A stretch of DNA of 64,000 bases from Accumulibacter sp964420975 (lineage in GTDB: Bacteria > Pseudomonadota > Gammaproteobacteria > Burkholderiales > Rhodocyclaceae), in contig CAYQVH010000018.1 of NCBI GenBank assembly GCA_964420975.1, positions 16,845 to 80,844 of the forward strand, read 5' to 3'. Below, piece by piece: positions 8,877 through 18,005 of this stretch. The stretch's first letter is position 1. Every line of letters begins with the position of its first letter. The notes beneath the pieces are model-generated. The model was not told where the DNA came from. It made no database searches and was given only the letters and a program-made list of their open reading frames with translations. The position numbers were made by a program, and so were the translations under genes.

Positions 8877-9833
8877 ATGTGGGGAGGGGTTGCTTTTGCG
8901 CTCGCCGCCGGAATGCTCTGGGGACTGGTTTTCATCGCCCCGCTGCTGCTCCCCGAGTACCCGCCGGCGCTGCTTTCGTGTGGTCGCTATCTGGCGTTCG
9001 GGCTGATCACGCTGCCGCTCGCCTGGTTCGACCGCCACGAACTGGCGCGTTTGAGTCGGGCGGACTGGCTGGCCGCGCTCAAGCTGGCGGCGATCGGCAA
9101 CCTGCTTTACTACCTTTGCCTAGCGAGCGCGATCCAGCGCGCCGGCGGGCCGCTGCCGACGATGATCATCGGCACGCTGCCGGTAGTGATCGCGATCTGT
9201 GCCAACCTGCGCGGCGACGCGCGTGACGGCCGGCTCCCGTGGCGGCGGCTGGCGCCGTCGCTGCTCGTCATCACCGCCGGCATTGCCTGCGTCAATCGCG
9301 CCGAATTTGCCTTGGTCGCCAACGACGCGGCCGCCGACACTCGGCGCTACGCGATCGGCGCACTGCTTGCCGTCGGCGCCGTCGCCTGCTGGACTTGGTA
9401 CCCGCTGCGCAACGCCGACTGGCTGCGCGAACACCCCGGCCGTCAGCCGCGCGCCTGGGCGAGCGCGCAAGGGCTGGCGACGCTGCCGTTGGCGCTCGCC
9501 GCCTACCTCGTCTTCTGGCTGGCACTCGCGGTCAGCGATGACGCGCTGCCGATGCCGTTCGGTCCACGCCCGGCCGCTTTCGTCGGCCTGATGGCGGCGA
9601 TCGGCCTGTTCGCGTCTTGGCTCGGCACGCTGTGCTGGAACGAGGCCAGTCAACGTCTGCCGCCGGCGCTCGCCGGTCAGCTCATCGTCTTTGAGACGCT
9701 CGCCGCGCTCGCCTACGCCTTTGCGCTCCGTGCGCAGTGTCCGCCGTCGCTGACCCTGACGGGGATCGCGCTGCTTGTCGGCGGTGTTCTTTGGGCGCTA
9801 CGGATCAAGCCGCAACGAACGAACCGCGGGTGA
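8877..9833 (+). CDS. EamA/DMT-superfamily permease
   Basis: A 318-residue inner-membrane protein with about ten hydrophobic helices arranged as two EamA repeats. The first repeat starts GGVAFALAAGMLWGLVFIAPLLL with the conserved YLCLASAIQRAGGPLPTMIIGTLPVVIAI region. The second repeat starts RYAIGALLAVGAVACWTWYPL. Members are drug/metabolite or amino-acid exporters; the substrate cannot be read. The start ATG at 8877 has only a weak ribosome site (GGGGT). It converges on the DUF2242-like lipoprotein gene across about 110 bp. Confidence 0.82.
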   Translation: MWGGVAFALAAGMLWGLVFIAPLLLPEYPPALLSCGRYLAFGLITLPLAWFDRHELARLSRADWLAALKLAAIGNLLYYLCLASAIQRAGGPLPTMIIGTLPVVIAICANLRGDARDGRLPWRRLAPSLLVITAGIACVNRAEFALVANDAAADTRRYAIGALLAVGAVACWTWYPLRNADWLREHPGRQPRAWASAQGLATLPLALAAYLVFWLALAVSDDALPMPFGPRPAAFVGLMAAIGLFASWLGTLCWNEASQRLPPALAGQLIVFETLAALAYAFALRAQCPPSLTLTGIALLVGGVLWALRIKPQRTNRG

Positions 9834-9944
9834 CGCGTCCGGCAATGGTGGCCCCGTTTGTTGGGACAAAAAAGGCTCCAGGACTGATTGGCCCACTCGA
9901 CGGCGAGATCGCGCAGGATTTCGGGGAAAGTTCCCTCGGTCGGG

Positions 9945-10586
9945 TCAGTCTTCCGCTTTCCCAGGCGGCGTCGATCTTGGGTCACCCTTGGCAGACGAAA
10001 TTCCGGCGGAATCACCGTCGCCGGAGGGCTGCGTCACGTGACGCTGCATCGAGGCGAAGAAACGGTCGTAGAAGGGGCCGGCGGGAATCGTTTCACTCGC
10101 CACCTTGACCAGCGAGTCTTCGCTCGCCGCGAGCGGTATCGACAGCGACCCGAAGGCGGCGACGCCGACGCTCGCCGAGTTGGGGTTCTTCTTCAGCGCA
10201 TAACGGTCCTGGATCGCGTTGACATAGGCCGTCGTCACGGCCTCGGCCCCGCTTTCCGCGGCGCAGACGACGTGAAAGACGATCTGCACGTGCACCTCGC
10301 CTTCCGGCTGAAAATGCTTGGTCGCACTGACAAAATCGCGACGCGCCGTGTTCACCAGATAGCCCTGGCTGAGCAGGGCGCGACGTGCGGCTTCGCAGGT
10401 CGCCTCGACGCTGGCGTCGAAGAGTCGGGAGAAAGTCTCGCTCGCCTCGAAACGTTCGTTCTGGTAGACGGCCAGTGTGCTACGCGAACCGCCACAGCCT
10501 GCCAGCAGCAAAATGGCCAGTGTGCCGAGCAGGTAGCGCGACAGCGATCGTCTCGCCGCCAACGGCTTAAACGAGCGGTACCCCAT
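9945..10586 (-). CDS. DUF2242-type lipoprotein
   Basis: A 213-residue predicted lipoprotein. A lipobox LLAGC follows a hydrophobic segment at residues 18-30. The body (FDASVEATCEAARRALLSQGYLVNTARRDFVSATKHFQPEGEVHVQIVFHVVCA) matches the DUF2242 family of uncharacterised proteobacterial lipoproteins. The C-terminal 30 residues are polar and likely disordered. It begins 6 bp after polA and on the same strand, so it is co-transcribed with it, although no functional tie to polymerase is known. Confidence 0.7.
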   Translation of the reverse strand: MGYRSFKPLAARRSLSRYLLGTLAILLLAGCGGSRSTLAVYQNERFEASETFSRLFDASVEATCEAARRALLSQGYLVNTARRDFVSATKHFQPEGEVHVQIVFHVVCAAESGAEAVTTAYVNAIQDRYALKKNPNSASVGVAAFGSLSIPLAASEDSLVKVASETIPAGPFYDRFFASMQRHVTQPSGDGDSAGISSAKGDPRSTPPGKAED

Positions 10587-10592
10587 GCCGCT

Positions 10593-13328
10593 TCAGTGCG
10601 CCTGGTCCCAGTTGGCGCCCACACCGACCTCGACGAGCAGCGGCACGCGCAGGTCGGCAACAGTGGTCATCAGCGCCGGCAGCTCGCGGCGCACGCGCGT
10701 CAGCTCGGCGTCCGGCACTTCGAGCACGAGTTCGTCGTGCACCTGCAGCAAGAGTCGCGTCTGCAACTGTTCGCGGTCAAGCCAGCGGAACACGGCGATC
10801 ATCGCCGACTTGATCAGATCGGCGGCTGAACCCTGCATCGGCGCGTTGATCGCGGCCCGCTCCGCGGCCTGACGCCGTGCCACCTGGCTCGAACGAATTT
10901 CCGGCAGCCAAAGGCGACGCCCATAGACTGTCTCGACGTAACCTTGACTGCGCGCCGTTTCGCGGGTCGTCGCCATGTACTGGGCGACGCCGGGGTAACG
11001 CGCGAAGTAGCGCTCGATGTAGGCCTGGGCGGCGCCGCGTTCGAGGTCAAGCTGGCGAGCGAGACCGAAAGCGCTCATGCCGTAGATCAGGCCGAAGTTG
11101 ATCACTTTGGCCACCCGCCGCTGGTCAGGGCCCACCTCGTCCGGTCGCACGCCGAAGATCTCCGCCGCCGTCGCCCGGTGCACATCCTCTCCGGAGGCGA
11201 AAGCTTGCAGCAGACGCGTGTCCTGTGAGAGATGCGCCATGATGCGCAGCTCGATCTGTGAGTAGTCGGCAGAGACGATCGAACTCCCCGGCGGGGCGAT
11301 GAACGCCGCACGGATACGCCGTCCCTCCGCCGTCCGCACCGGGATGTTCTGCAGGTTGGGCTCGCTCGACGCCAGACGTCCGGTCACCGCCACCGCCTGC
11401 GCGTAACTGGTATGCACGCGACCGGTCACCGGGTTGACCATCTTCGGCAACTTGTCGTTGTAGGTTCCCTTGAGCTTGGCGAGCTGCCGCGCTTCGAGCA
11501 GGATCTTGGGCAGCGGATAGTCCAGGGCAAGTTCGGACAACACTTCCTCGTCGGTCGACGGGGTTCCCGACGGTGTCCGCTTCTTGACCGGGAGACCGAG
11601 CTGGTCGAACAGGATTTCGGCCAGCTGCTTCGGTGAGTTGACGTTGAACGGCTGACCGGCAGCGGCGTGCGCACGCGCTTCGAGTTCGAGCAGGCGGCGA
11701 CCGATTTCGTCGCTCTGCTCGCGCAGCAAGTGCGTGTCAATCAGCACGCCGCAGCGTTCCATGGCAAAAAGCACTTCCCGAACCGGCATCTCGATGGTTT
11801 CGTAGACCCGGCGCAGACCGGGGTCGGCAGCGATCTGCGGATAAAGGACCTCGTGCAGGCGCAGACAGACGTCGGCGTCTTCAGCAGCGTAGGCCGTCGC
11901 CCGATCGATCGCGACCTGCGAGAAGCCGATCTGGTTGACCCCTTTCCCACACAGTTCCTCGTAGGCGATTGTCGGCAGACCGAGGTGACGCGTCGCCAGT
12001 TGTCCGAGGTCGTGGCCACGCACGCCTTCCTTGCCTGACTCGAGGACGTACGATTGCAGCAGGGTATCGTGCTCGACGCCCGCCAGACGAATGCCATGAT
12101 TGGCGAAGACGTGCTGGTCGTACTTGAGGTGCTGGCCGATCTTGGCGTGCGCCGACGACTCGAGCCACGGTTTCAGGCGCGCCAGAACGTCACTGCTCGC
12201 GAGCTGCGACGGCGCCCCCGGATAGTCGTGCGCGAGCGGCAGATAGACGGCGTCGCCCGCGGCCACGGCGAAAGAGATACCGACCAGGCGAGCCGCCAAG
12301 GGGTCCAGGCTGGTCGTCTCGGTATCGAGCGCGGTCAGCGGGCTGTGCTCGATCTTGCTCAGCCAATCGACAAAGGCCGACCAGTCGCCGAGCGTGCGAT
12401 AGCCCTCACGGTGGCTGCCGTCGCTGGGTTGACGCGCCGGCGGGGCAGAGACGTCCACGGCCGGAGTTGACGGCTCGCCAGAGACCTCGCGCAGCCACGA
12501 ACGCATCTCGTAGCGCGTAAACAGTTCAACCAGGCGCTCACGGTCGGTGGGCCGCGGCGCCAGTTCAGGCAGCGTCAGCGGCAGATCGAGGTCGCAACGA
12601 ACGCTCAGCAGACGTCGGGCCAGCGGCAGGAAATCGAGCGACTTGCGCAGCCGGTCACCCACCACACCCGGCACCTCGCCGGCAGCGGCGATGACGCCGT
12701 CGAGCGACCCGTACTGGGTCAACCACTTGACCGCGGTCTTCGGCCCAACCTTGTCGACCCCCGGAACGTTGTCGACCGCGTCACCGACCAGCGCCAGATA
12801 ATCGACAATCCGTTCCGGCGGTACGCCGAACTTGGTGTGCACGCCGGCGACGTCGAGCGTCTCGCTAGTCATCGTGTTGATCAGCTTCACCCGCGGGCCG
12901 ACGAGTTGTGCCAGATCCTTGTCGCCGGTGGACACGACGACCTCGACCCCCTCAGCGGCTGCCTGCGTCGCCAAGGTCCCGATCACGTCGTCCGCTTCGA
13001 CTCCGTCGACGATCAACAGCGGCCAGCCGAGCGCGGCGATCGCCGCCTGCAGCGGCTCGATCTGGCGTGCCAGATCCTCAGGCATCGACGGTCGATTGGC
13101 CTTGTACTCGGCATACCAGTCGTCACGAAACGTCTTGCCGCGGGCGTCGAAGACGCACGCCTTGTAAGCGACGTCGGCGGCACGATAGTCGGCATCCAGC
13201 CGGCGCAGCATGTTGAGCACGCCATGCAGCGCACCGGTCGGCTCGTTCTGCGTCGTCCGCAGATCGGGTAGCGCGTGAAAAGCACGATAGAGATACGAGG
13301 AACCGTCGACCAGGAGCAGCGTGGGCAT
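10593..13328 (-). CDS. polA: DNA polymerase I
   Basis: Full-length Pol I, 911 residues from the chosen start. The N-terminal 5' nuclease has LLLVDGSSYLYRAFHALP, VDGVEADDVIGTL and STGDKDLAQLV. The 3'-5' exonuclease has TALDTETTSLDP (Exo I) and YAAEDADVCLRL (Exo III), so proofreading residues look intact. The polymerase has SADYSQIELRIMAHLSQD (motif A), RVAKVINFGLIYGMSAFG (motif B) and LLQVHDELVLEVP (motif C). The ATG at 13328 gives the canonical MPTLLLVDGSSYLYRAF start; an in-frame start 16 codons upstream is possible but atypical. It performs gap filling and Okazaki primer removal. Confidence 0.97.
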   Translation of the reverse strand: MPTLLLVDGSSYLYRAFHALPDLRTTQNEPTGALHGVLNMLRRLDADYRAADVAYKACVFDARGKTFRDDWYAEYKANRPSMPEDLARQIEPLQAAIAALGWPLLIVDGVEADDVIGTLATQAAAEGVEVVVSTGDKDLAQLVGPRVKLINTMTSETLDVAGVHTKFGVPPERIVDYLALVGDAVDNVPGVDKVGPKTAVKWLTQYGSLDGVIAAAGEVPGVVGDRLRKSLDFLPLARRLLSVRCDLDLPLTLPELAPRPTDRERLVELFTRYEMRSWLREVSGEPSTPAVDVSAPPARQPSDGSHREGYRTLGDWSAFVDWLSKIEHSPLTALDTETTSLDPLAARLVGISFAVAAGDAVYLPLAHDYPGAPSQLASSDVLARLKPWLESSAHAKIGQHLKYDQHVFANHGIRLAGVEHDTLLQSYVLESGKEGVRGHDLGQLATRHLGLPTIAYEELCGKGVNQIGFSQVAIDRATAYAAEDADVCLRLHEVLYPQIAADPGLRRVYETIEMPVREVLFAMERCGVLIDTHLLREQSDEIGRRLLELEARAHAAAGQPFNVNSPKQLAEILFDQLGLPVKKRTPSGTPSTDEEVLSELALDYPLPKILLEARQLAKLKGTYNDKLPKMVNPVTGRVHTSYAQAVAVTGRLASSEPNLQNIPVRTAEGRRIRAAFIAPPGSSIVSADYSQIELRIMAHLSQDTRLLQAFASGEDVHRATAAEIFGVRPDEVGPDQRRVAKVINFGLIYGMSAFGLARQLDLERGAAQAYIERYFARYPGVAQYMATTRETARSQGYVETVYGRRLWLPEIRSSQVARRQAAERAAINAPMQGSAADLIKSAMIAVFRWLDREQLQTRLLLQVHDELVLEVPDAELTRVRRELPALMTTVADLRVPLLVEVGVGANWDQAH

Positions 13329-13502
13329 CGGCAGACCATGGACAGGAGAGGAAAAAAACAACGGCTTGCACCGCACGCGCCGACAGCTACCTGGCCCGGC
13401 GACCCCGGCGGCGCGGGCTGGCGAGCGGGTTAGCCGACAAACTGTACTACAATCGGGCGGTCAACTTCCCGCCGATCGTTCGACTTTTCCGAAGGACCTT
13501 GC

Positions 13503-13853
13503 ATGCGTCGCCAGACTGCCCTTGCCGTCGCCCTCGCCGTTTTCGCCCTGACTGCCAACGCAGCGTTGGCTCAGAACACGACCAACCTGCAACCGCTGCC
13601 CGCCGTACCCCCGCCACCACCCGACATGGCGCCGATGGACGCCGCGCTTGAACCGCAGGTGACGATCCGGAAACGCGAAGGCGACACGATCGAGGAGCAT
13701 CGCATCAACGGTCGCTTGTATCGGGTCAAAGTCACCCCGGCGAACGGCATTCCCTATTGGCTCATCGACCGCCAGGGCGACGGCAACTTCACGCAGGAGA
13801 CGATGGGCAACGCCGACGTCGCCGTCCCGCAGTGGGTGATCGGCACGTTCTGA
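13503..13853 (+). CDS. DUF2782 periplasmic protein
   Basis: A 116-residue protein with a clear signal peptide (LAVALAVFALTANAALAQ), a proline-rich stretch (LPAVPPPPPD) and a compact C-terminal domain: VTIRKREGDTIEEHRINGRLYRVKVTPANGIPYWLIDRQGDG. This is DUF2782, a family typical of betaproteobacteria and often found between polA and thrB, exactly as here. Its function is unknown. It is transcribed divergently from polA across about 170 bp and is followed 48 bp later by thrB. Confidence 0.8.
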   Translation: MRRQTALAVALAVFALTANAALAQNTTNLQPLPAVPPPPPDMAPMDAALEPQVTIRKREGDTIEEHRINGRLYRVKVTPANGIPYWLIDRQGDGNFTQETMGNADVAVPQWVIGTF

Positions 13854-13901
13854 ACGCATGGCGAGACCGTCGCACGCGTCGCCTGGGGTGTCCTGACCGC
13901 G

Positions 13902-14846
13902 ATGTCGGTGTTCACCCGTCCGCCGCCGGAGGAGCTGACCGCCTGGTTGGCGGGCTACCCCCTGGGACACTTGCGCCGGATCGAAGAGATCGCCGAGGGA
14001 GTCCAGAATTCAAACTTTTATCTCGCTACCGCAACCGGCGAGTACGTGTTGACGATCGTCGAACAAGCGAGCGGTGAAGCGATCGACTTCCACACCCGCT
14101 TGATGGCGCATCTGGCGAGCCGCGGCATCCCCTGCCCGGCGCCGCTCGCCAACCACCGCCAGGAATACGTGACGAAGCTTGTCGGCAAACCGGCGGTCAT
14201 CGTCAGCCGGCTTCCCGGCGCAGCGGTGCGGCAGCCGACGCCAACCCAGTGCGCCGCCGTCGGCACGTTCTTGGCCGATCTCCATCTGGCCGCAGCGACT
14301 TGTCCGGCACCGCTGCACCATCTGCGCGACACCTCGTGGTGCGTTGCGGTCGCCGAACAGGTCATGGCACGGCTGACTCCCAGCGACGCGTCCCTGCTTG
14401 CAGACGAGTTGTGCCATCAGCGCCACGCCCGGCCGCTTGACCTGCCTCGAGGCGTCATCCACGCGGATCTCTTTCGCGACAATGTACTGTTTCTTGGCGA
14501 TCGCATCAGTGGCGTCGTCGACTTCTACTTTGCCGGCGTCGACGATTGGCTGTTTGATCTCGCGGTTACGGTCAACGATTGGTGCACGACCGGCGACGGG
14601 CATGTGGACGACGAACGGTCGGCGCCTCTGCTTGCCGCGTACGACGCGTGTCGCCCCTTGCTGCCGGTTGAGCGGTCAGCTTGGCCGACACTGCTCCGGG
14701 CGGCAGCCTTACGCTTCTGGCTGTCGCGGCTGTACGACTGCTATCTGCCAAGACCCGGCAACCTGGTCACGCAGCGTGACCCAGAAGTCTTTCGAAAGAT
14801 TCTGTTCAACCACCGCGCCGCCGCCTCGCCGATAATCTCCGGTTAG
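13902..14846 (+). CDS. thrB: homoserine kinase (ThrB, APH-like type)
   Basis: A 314-residue kinase of the choline-kinase/aminoglycoside-phosphotransferase fold used as ThrB in many proteobacteria. It starts MSVFTRPPPEELTAWLAGYPLG. It has the ATP-site region EGVQNSNFYLATATGEYVLTIVE, the catalytic loop GVIHADLFRDNVLF and the metal-binding DFYFAGVDDWLFDLAV. It phosphorylates homoserine in threonine synthesis. It follows the DUF2782 gene in the usual betaproteobacterial order. Confidence 0.92.
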   Translation: MSVFTRPPPEELTAWLAGYPLGHLRRIEEIAEGVQNSNFYLATATGEYVLTIVEQASGEAIDFHTRLMAHLASRGIPCPAPLANHRQEYVTKLVGKPAVIVSRLPGAAVRQPTPTQCAAVGTFLADLHLAAATCPAPLHHLRDTSWCVAVAEQVMARLTPSDASLLADELCHQRHARPLDLPRGVIHADLFRDNVLFLGDRISGVVDFYFAGVDDWLFDLAVTVNDWCTTGDGHVDDERSAPLLAAYDACRPLLPVERSAWPTLLRAAALRFWLSRLYDCYLPRPGNLVTQRDPEVFRKILFNHRAAASPIISG

Positions 14847-14875
14847 CCGCTGCGAACCTCTGGCTGCTCTCGATC

Positions 14876-15619
14876 ATGGACCAAGACCGCTTTCCGATAC
14901 CCGCCCCGGCTTTCGACGGCGCCAGCCGCCAAGTCGAAATAGGCAACCTCTTCCAGTGGTTTCGCGAAGGATGGGCGGCCTTCGTGGTCAATCCCGGGAA
15001 CTGGCTGGCGATGATGCTGATCGTCGTCATCGCCTTCATCGGCGTTTCGATCGTTCCCTTCCTCGGCGGAATCGTCGCCCAGTTGCTGACCCCGTTGCTC
15101 GCCGCCGGACTGCTCGTCGCTTGCCGCAAGATCGCCAACGAGCAGCCGTTCACCGTCGCCGACCTGTTCGCCGGTTTCCAGCAGAAGACCGGGGAATTGC
15201 TGATGCTCGGCGTCGTCTATCTGGTCGCCGTGTGGGTCATCGCGCTGCTCGTCGTGCTCTTCGCCGGCGGTGGCGTCGTGGGCGGCCTGGCGATGGGCAA
15301 CCCGCTCGGCCTCGTGCTCGCCGCCGGTGGCTTTCTCGTCGGCGGCCTGCTCTGGCTGCTGCTGTCCATTCCACTGACCATGGCGATGTGGTTCGCGCCG
15401 GCCCTCGTCCTCTTTAACGACATGGCGCCGGTGGCTGCGCTGAAAGCCAGTTTCCAGGCTTGGCTGAAAAACTTCACGACCTTCCTCGTCCTCGGACTGC
15501 TGCTGCTGATCGCCACTTTTTTCGCCGTCCTGCCTTTTGGCCTCGGCCTGCTGGTGCTTGGCCCGGTCGTCGCGGGGACCGTTTATGCGTCGTACCGCGA
15601 CATTTTTCTGACTACTTGA
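14876..15619 (+). CDS. BPSS1780-family membrane protein
   Basis: A 247-residue membrane protein. A cytoplasmic N-terminus (FQWFREGWAAFVVNPGNW) is followed by about five or six long hydrophobic helices rich in Gly and Leu. The pattern of a 'W.EGWRLF..NP..W' start followed by glycine-rich helices is the BPSS1780 family, common in betaproteobacteria and of unknown function. It has a tandem paralogue 13 bp downstream, so the two probably form one transcript. Confidence 0.7.
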   Translation: MDQDRFPIPAPAFDGASRQVEIGNLFQWFREGWAAFVVNPGNWLAMMLIVVIAFIGVSIVPFLGGIVAQLLTPLLAAGLLVACRKIANEQPFTVADLFAGFQQKTGELLMLGVVYLVAVWVIALLVVLFAGGGVVGGLAMGNPLGLVLAAGGFLVGGLLWLLLSIPLTMAMWFAPALVLFNDMAPVAALKASFQAWLKNFTTFLVLGLLLLIATFFAVLPFGLGLLVLGPVVAGTVYASYRDIFLTT

Positions 15620-15632
15620 ACGCTTTGACACC

Positions 15633-16409
15633 ATGCAAGCACTGACGCTTTCCGCCGCTCACGGCTGGCGCTGGCTGGCCGAGGGTTTCCGCCTGTTTCG
15701 GCGCAACCACGTGATGCTGACCTTTCTGATCGTCAGCTACTGGTTGTTGATGGGCATCGTCAACATGATTCCCGTCGCCGGCACGATCGTCAGCACGCTG
15801 TGCATCCCGGCGTTTTCAGTCAGCTTGATGAACGCTTGCCGCAACATCGAGAACGGCCGACCGGTCACGCCCCAACTCCTGTTTTCCGGCTTTCACCAAC
15901 ATCTGCGCCCGTTGCTGACGCTCGGTGGCGTTTATCTGGTGGCGATCACCCTCATTCTGTTCGTCTCCTCGCTTGCCGATGGCGGCGCGCTGTTACGACT
16001 ACTGCTGCTCGCCGACAAGCCGGAAGCCGAATTGCTGGCCGGCGGCGACCTGTTGTCCGCCGCCCAGATTGCGCTTGCCTTGCTCTGCCCGGTGATGATG
16101 GCCTACTGGTACGCGCCGGTGCTTTGCGGATGGCATGGCTTTTCAGCCGGCAAGGCGCTGTTCTTCAGCTTCTTTGCCTGCGCGCGCAATTGGCGCGCCT
16201 TCCTCACCTATTCGCTCGCGCTGCTGCTCGTCGCCCTGTTGCTGCCGATGGTCGTCATCGGAGTGCTCGCCGCCGTGCTGCCGGAAAGCGCCGGACTCGC
16301 CACCTCGCTGGCGATGATCCTGATCATCCTGGTGCTGGCGCCGACCGTTTTTGCCAGTTTCTACGTCAGTTACCGCGAGGTGTTCGTCACCGGCGGCAGC
16401 GATGCGTGA
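15633..16409 (+). CDS. BPSS1780-family membrane protein, second copy
   Basis: A 258-residue paralogue of the preceding protein with the same layout: GWRWLAEGFRLFRRNHVMLTFLIVSYWLLMG at the N-terminus and several hydrophobic helices ending in VFASFYVSYREVFV. The corresponding C-terminus of the upstream copy reads TVYASYRDIFLTT, so the two share their final motif. The pair is probably a tandem duplication that has diverged. No function is known. A 100-bp gap with a three-copy 10-bp tandem repeat separates it from rsfS. Confidence 0.7.
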   Translation: MQALTLSAAHGWRWLAEGFRLFRRNHVMLTFLIVSYWLLMGIVNMIPVAGTIVSTLCIPAFSVSLMNACRNIENGRPVTPQLLFSGFHQHLRPLLTLGGVYLVAITLILFVSSLADGGALLRLLLLADKPEAELLAGGDLLSAAQIALALLCPVMMAYWYAPVLCGWHGFSAGKALFFSFFACARNWRAFLTYSLALLLVALLLPMVVIGVLAAVLPESAGLATSLAMILIILVLAPTVFASFYVSYREVFVTGGSDA

Positions 16410-16461
16410 GACGCTGTGGAAGAAGCCGCCGAGCATTCTCGGCGGCGCCATCGATAGCGTG

Positions 16462-16491
16462 CCAGCCGTGCCCAGCCGTGCCCAGCCGTGC
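16462..16491 (+). repeat. 10-bp tandem repeat, three copies
   Basis: Three perfect head-to-tail copies of CCAGCCGTGC lie directly upstream of the rsfS ribosome site. They look like a slippage product; no regulatory role is evident. Confidence 0.85.
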
Positions 16492-16516
16492 CATTACCAG
16501 GAGAATTGACTTGCCG

Positions 16517-16897
16517 ATGAAACTTGCGCAACTGGAAAAAGTTGTCGTCGACGCGCTCGAAGACATCAAAGGCCGCGACATCGAGGTGATCGACACCAGC
16601 CGACTGACGGCTCTGTTCGAACGCATGGTCATCGCCTGCGGCGACTCGAACCGGCAAGTCAAGTCGCTGGCGCGCAACGTCCAGGACAAGGTCCGCGCCG
16701 CCGGTGGCGACGTCCTTTCATGCGAGGGAGAAGAAGTCGGCGAGTGGATTCTGGTCGACCTCGGCGACCTCATCGTGCATGTCATGCAACCAGCCGTGCG
16801 CAGCTACTACAACCTGGAGGAACTGTGGGGCGGCAAGGGCCCGCTGCGCGCGCGCCGGGCGGCGACCGTCGAGGCCGGCGGCTTCGAGCGGCGGTGA
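16517..16897 (+). CDS. rsfS: ribosome silencing factor RsfS
   Basis: A 126-residue member of the RsfS/Iojap family: LEKVVVDALEDIKGRDIEVIDTS, FERMVIACGDSNRQVKSLARNVQDKV, then EEVGEWILVDLGDLIVHVMQPAVRSYYNLEELWG. It binds uL14 on the large ribosomal subunit and blocks subunit joining during starvation. The ATG at 16517 gives the standard N-terminus, but an in-frame TTG at 16511 lies 7 nt from the GGAG and may be the real start, adding two residues. RlmH follows 13 bp later, the standard pairing. Confidence 0.95.
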   Translation: MKLAQLEKVVVDALEDIKGRDIEVIDTSRLTALFERMVIACGDSNRQVKSLARNVQDKVRAAGGDVLSCEGEEVGEWILVDLGDLIVHVMQPAVRSYYNLEELWGGKGPLRARRAATVEAGGFERR

Positions 16898-16910
16898 GGC
16901 GACGCGTTCC

Positions 16911-17381
16911 GTGCGACTCACCGTCCTTGCCGTCGGACACCGGCCGCCAGAGTGGGTTAGCCAGGGCTGCGACGAGTACGTCAAGCGCATGCCCCGCGAA
17001 CTGCCCCTGGCGATCGTCGAAATCAAGCCGGCGACGCGCGGCAACAAGACGCGCGAGCAGCTCCTGGCGACGGAAAGGACGCGACTGCTGTCGGCACTCA
17101 ATGGCTACGACCGGATGATCGTCCTCGATGAAAAGGGGGAGGATCTGACGACCCTGGCGCTTGCCGGACGCTTGTCCGGATGGCTGCGTGCCGGTGGCGC
17201 GACGGCGTTCGTCATCGGCGGCGCCGACGGCGTTGACGCCTCGCTGAAGCAGCAGGCGCAGGCCTTGATTCGCCTTTCCAGCCTGACACTGCCGCACGCC
17301 CTCAGCCGCCTCGTTCTCTGCGAACAGCTTTACCGGGCCTTCAGCATTCTTCGCCAGCACCCTTATCACCGCGAGGGTTGA
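16911..17381 (+). CDS. rlmH: 23S rRNA pseudouridine-1915 N3-methyltransferase
   Basis: A 156-residue SPOUT methyltransferase with a GTG start. It matches RlmH throughout: LTVLAVGHRPPEWVSQGCDEYVKRMPRELPL at the N-terminus, the SAM-binding knot FVIGGADGVDASLKQQA, and SSLTLPHALSRLVLCEQLYRAFSILRQHPYHREG at the C-terminus. It methylates pseudouridine 1915 in 23S rRNA on assembled 70S ribosomes. It lies between rsfS and maf, the conserved arrangement, and its stop is directly followed by the maf start. Confidence 0.95.
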   Translation: MRLTVLAVGHRPPEWVSQGCDEYVKRMPRELPLAIVEIKPATRGNKTREQLLATERTRLLSALNGYDRMIVLDEKGEDLTTLALAGRLSGWLRAGGATAFVIGGADGVDASLKQQAQALIRLSSLTLPHALSRLVLCEQLYRAFSILRQHPYHREG

Positions 17382-18005
17382 GTGACGACCGCCGCCCAAC
17401 CGCTTCGGATTCATCTCGCTTCCCGCAGTCCGCGCCGCCGCGACCTACTGCATCAGATCGGTGTCGGCTTCGATACCCTGCTCCTGCGCCAGCCACCGCG
17501 GGATGCGCTGGAACTCGACGAGACCCCGTTTCGAAACGAAGAGCCGATGGCCTACATACAGCGCATCGCCCGGCGCAAGGCAGAGCATGGCTGGCGCATC
17601 GTGCAGTGGCGCCGACTGCGTTCGCAACCGGTGCTTGCCGCGGACACGACCGTGGACGTGGACGGCGAGTTGATCGGCAAGCCGACGAGCATCGACGAAG
17701 CAGAGCGCCTCCTGAAACGTCTTTCCGGCCGGACGCACCGCGTTCTGACAGCGGTCGCCGTAACCTGGGAAGAACGTCATCTGGAAGCCATTTCGGTCAG
17801 CGAGGTTCGCTTTCGGGTGGTCGACGACGACGAAATCGCTCGCTACATCGCCACCGGCGAGGCGATGGACAAGGCGGGAGGCTACGGAATTCAAGGGCGT
17901 GCCGGCATGTTCGTCGCGCATCTTGCCGGCAGCTACTCGGGCGTGATGGGCCTTCCGCTTTGCGAAACGGCGCTCTTGCTGAAACGATTCGGATGGACGC
18001 CGTAG
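17382..18005 (+). CDS. maf: Maf-type nucleoside triphosphate pyrophosphatase
   Basis: A 207-residue Maf protein, GTG start, with the signature LASRSPRRRDLLHQIG, then VLAADTTVDVDGELIGKP and YIATGEAMDKAGGYGIQGRAGMFV. The Gly/Ile/Gln pattern is closer to the dTTP/UTP pyrophosphatase branch (YhdE) than to YceF. It hydrolyses non-canonical or excess nucleoside triphosphates to monophosphates. The start codon directly abuts the rlmH stop. The downstream histidine kinase starts inside its last 13 bp; in many relatives rng (RNase G) occupies that place. Confidence 0.92.
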   Translation: MTTAAQPLRIHLASRSPRRRDLLHQIGVGFDTLLLRQPPRDALELDETPFRNEEPMAYIQRIARRKAEHGWRIVQWRRLRSQPVLAADTTVDVDGELIGKPTSIDEAERLLKRLSGRTHRVLTAVAVTWEERHLEAISVSEVRFRVVDDDEIARYIATGEAMDKAGGYGIQGRAGMFVAHLAGSYSGVMGLPLCETALLLKRFGWTP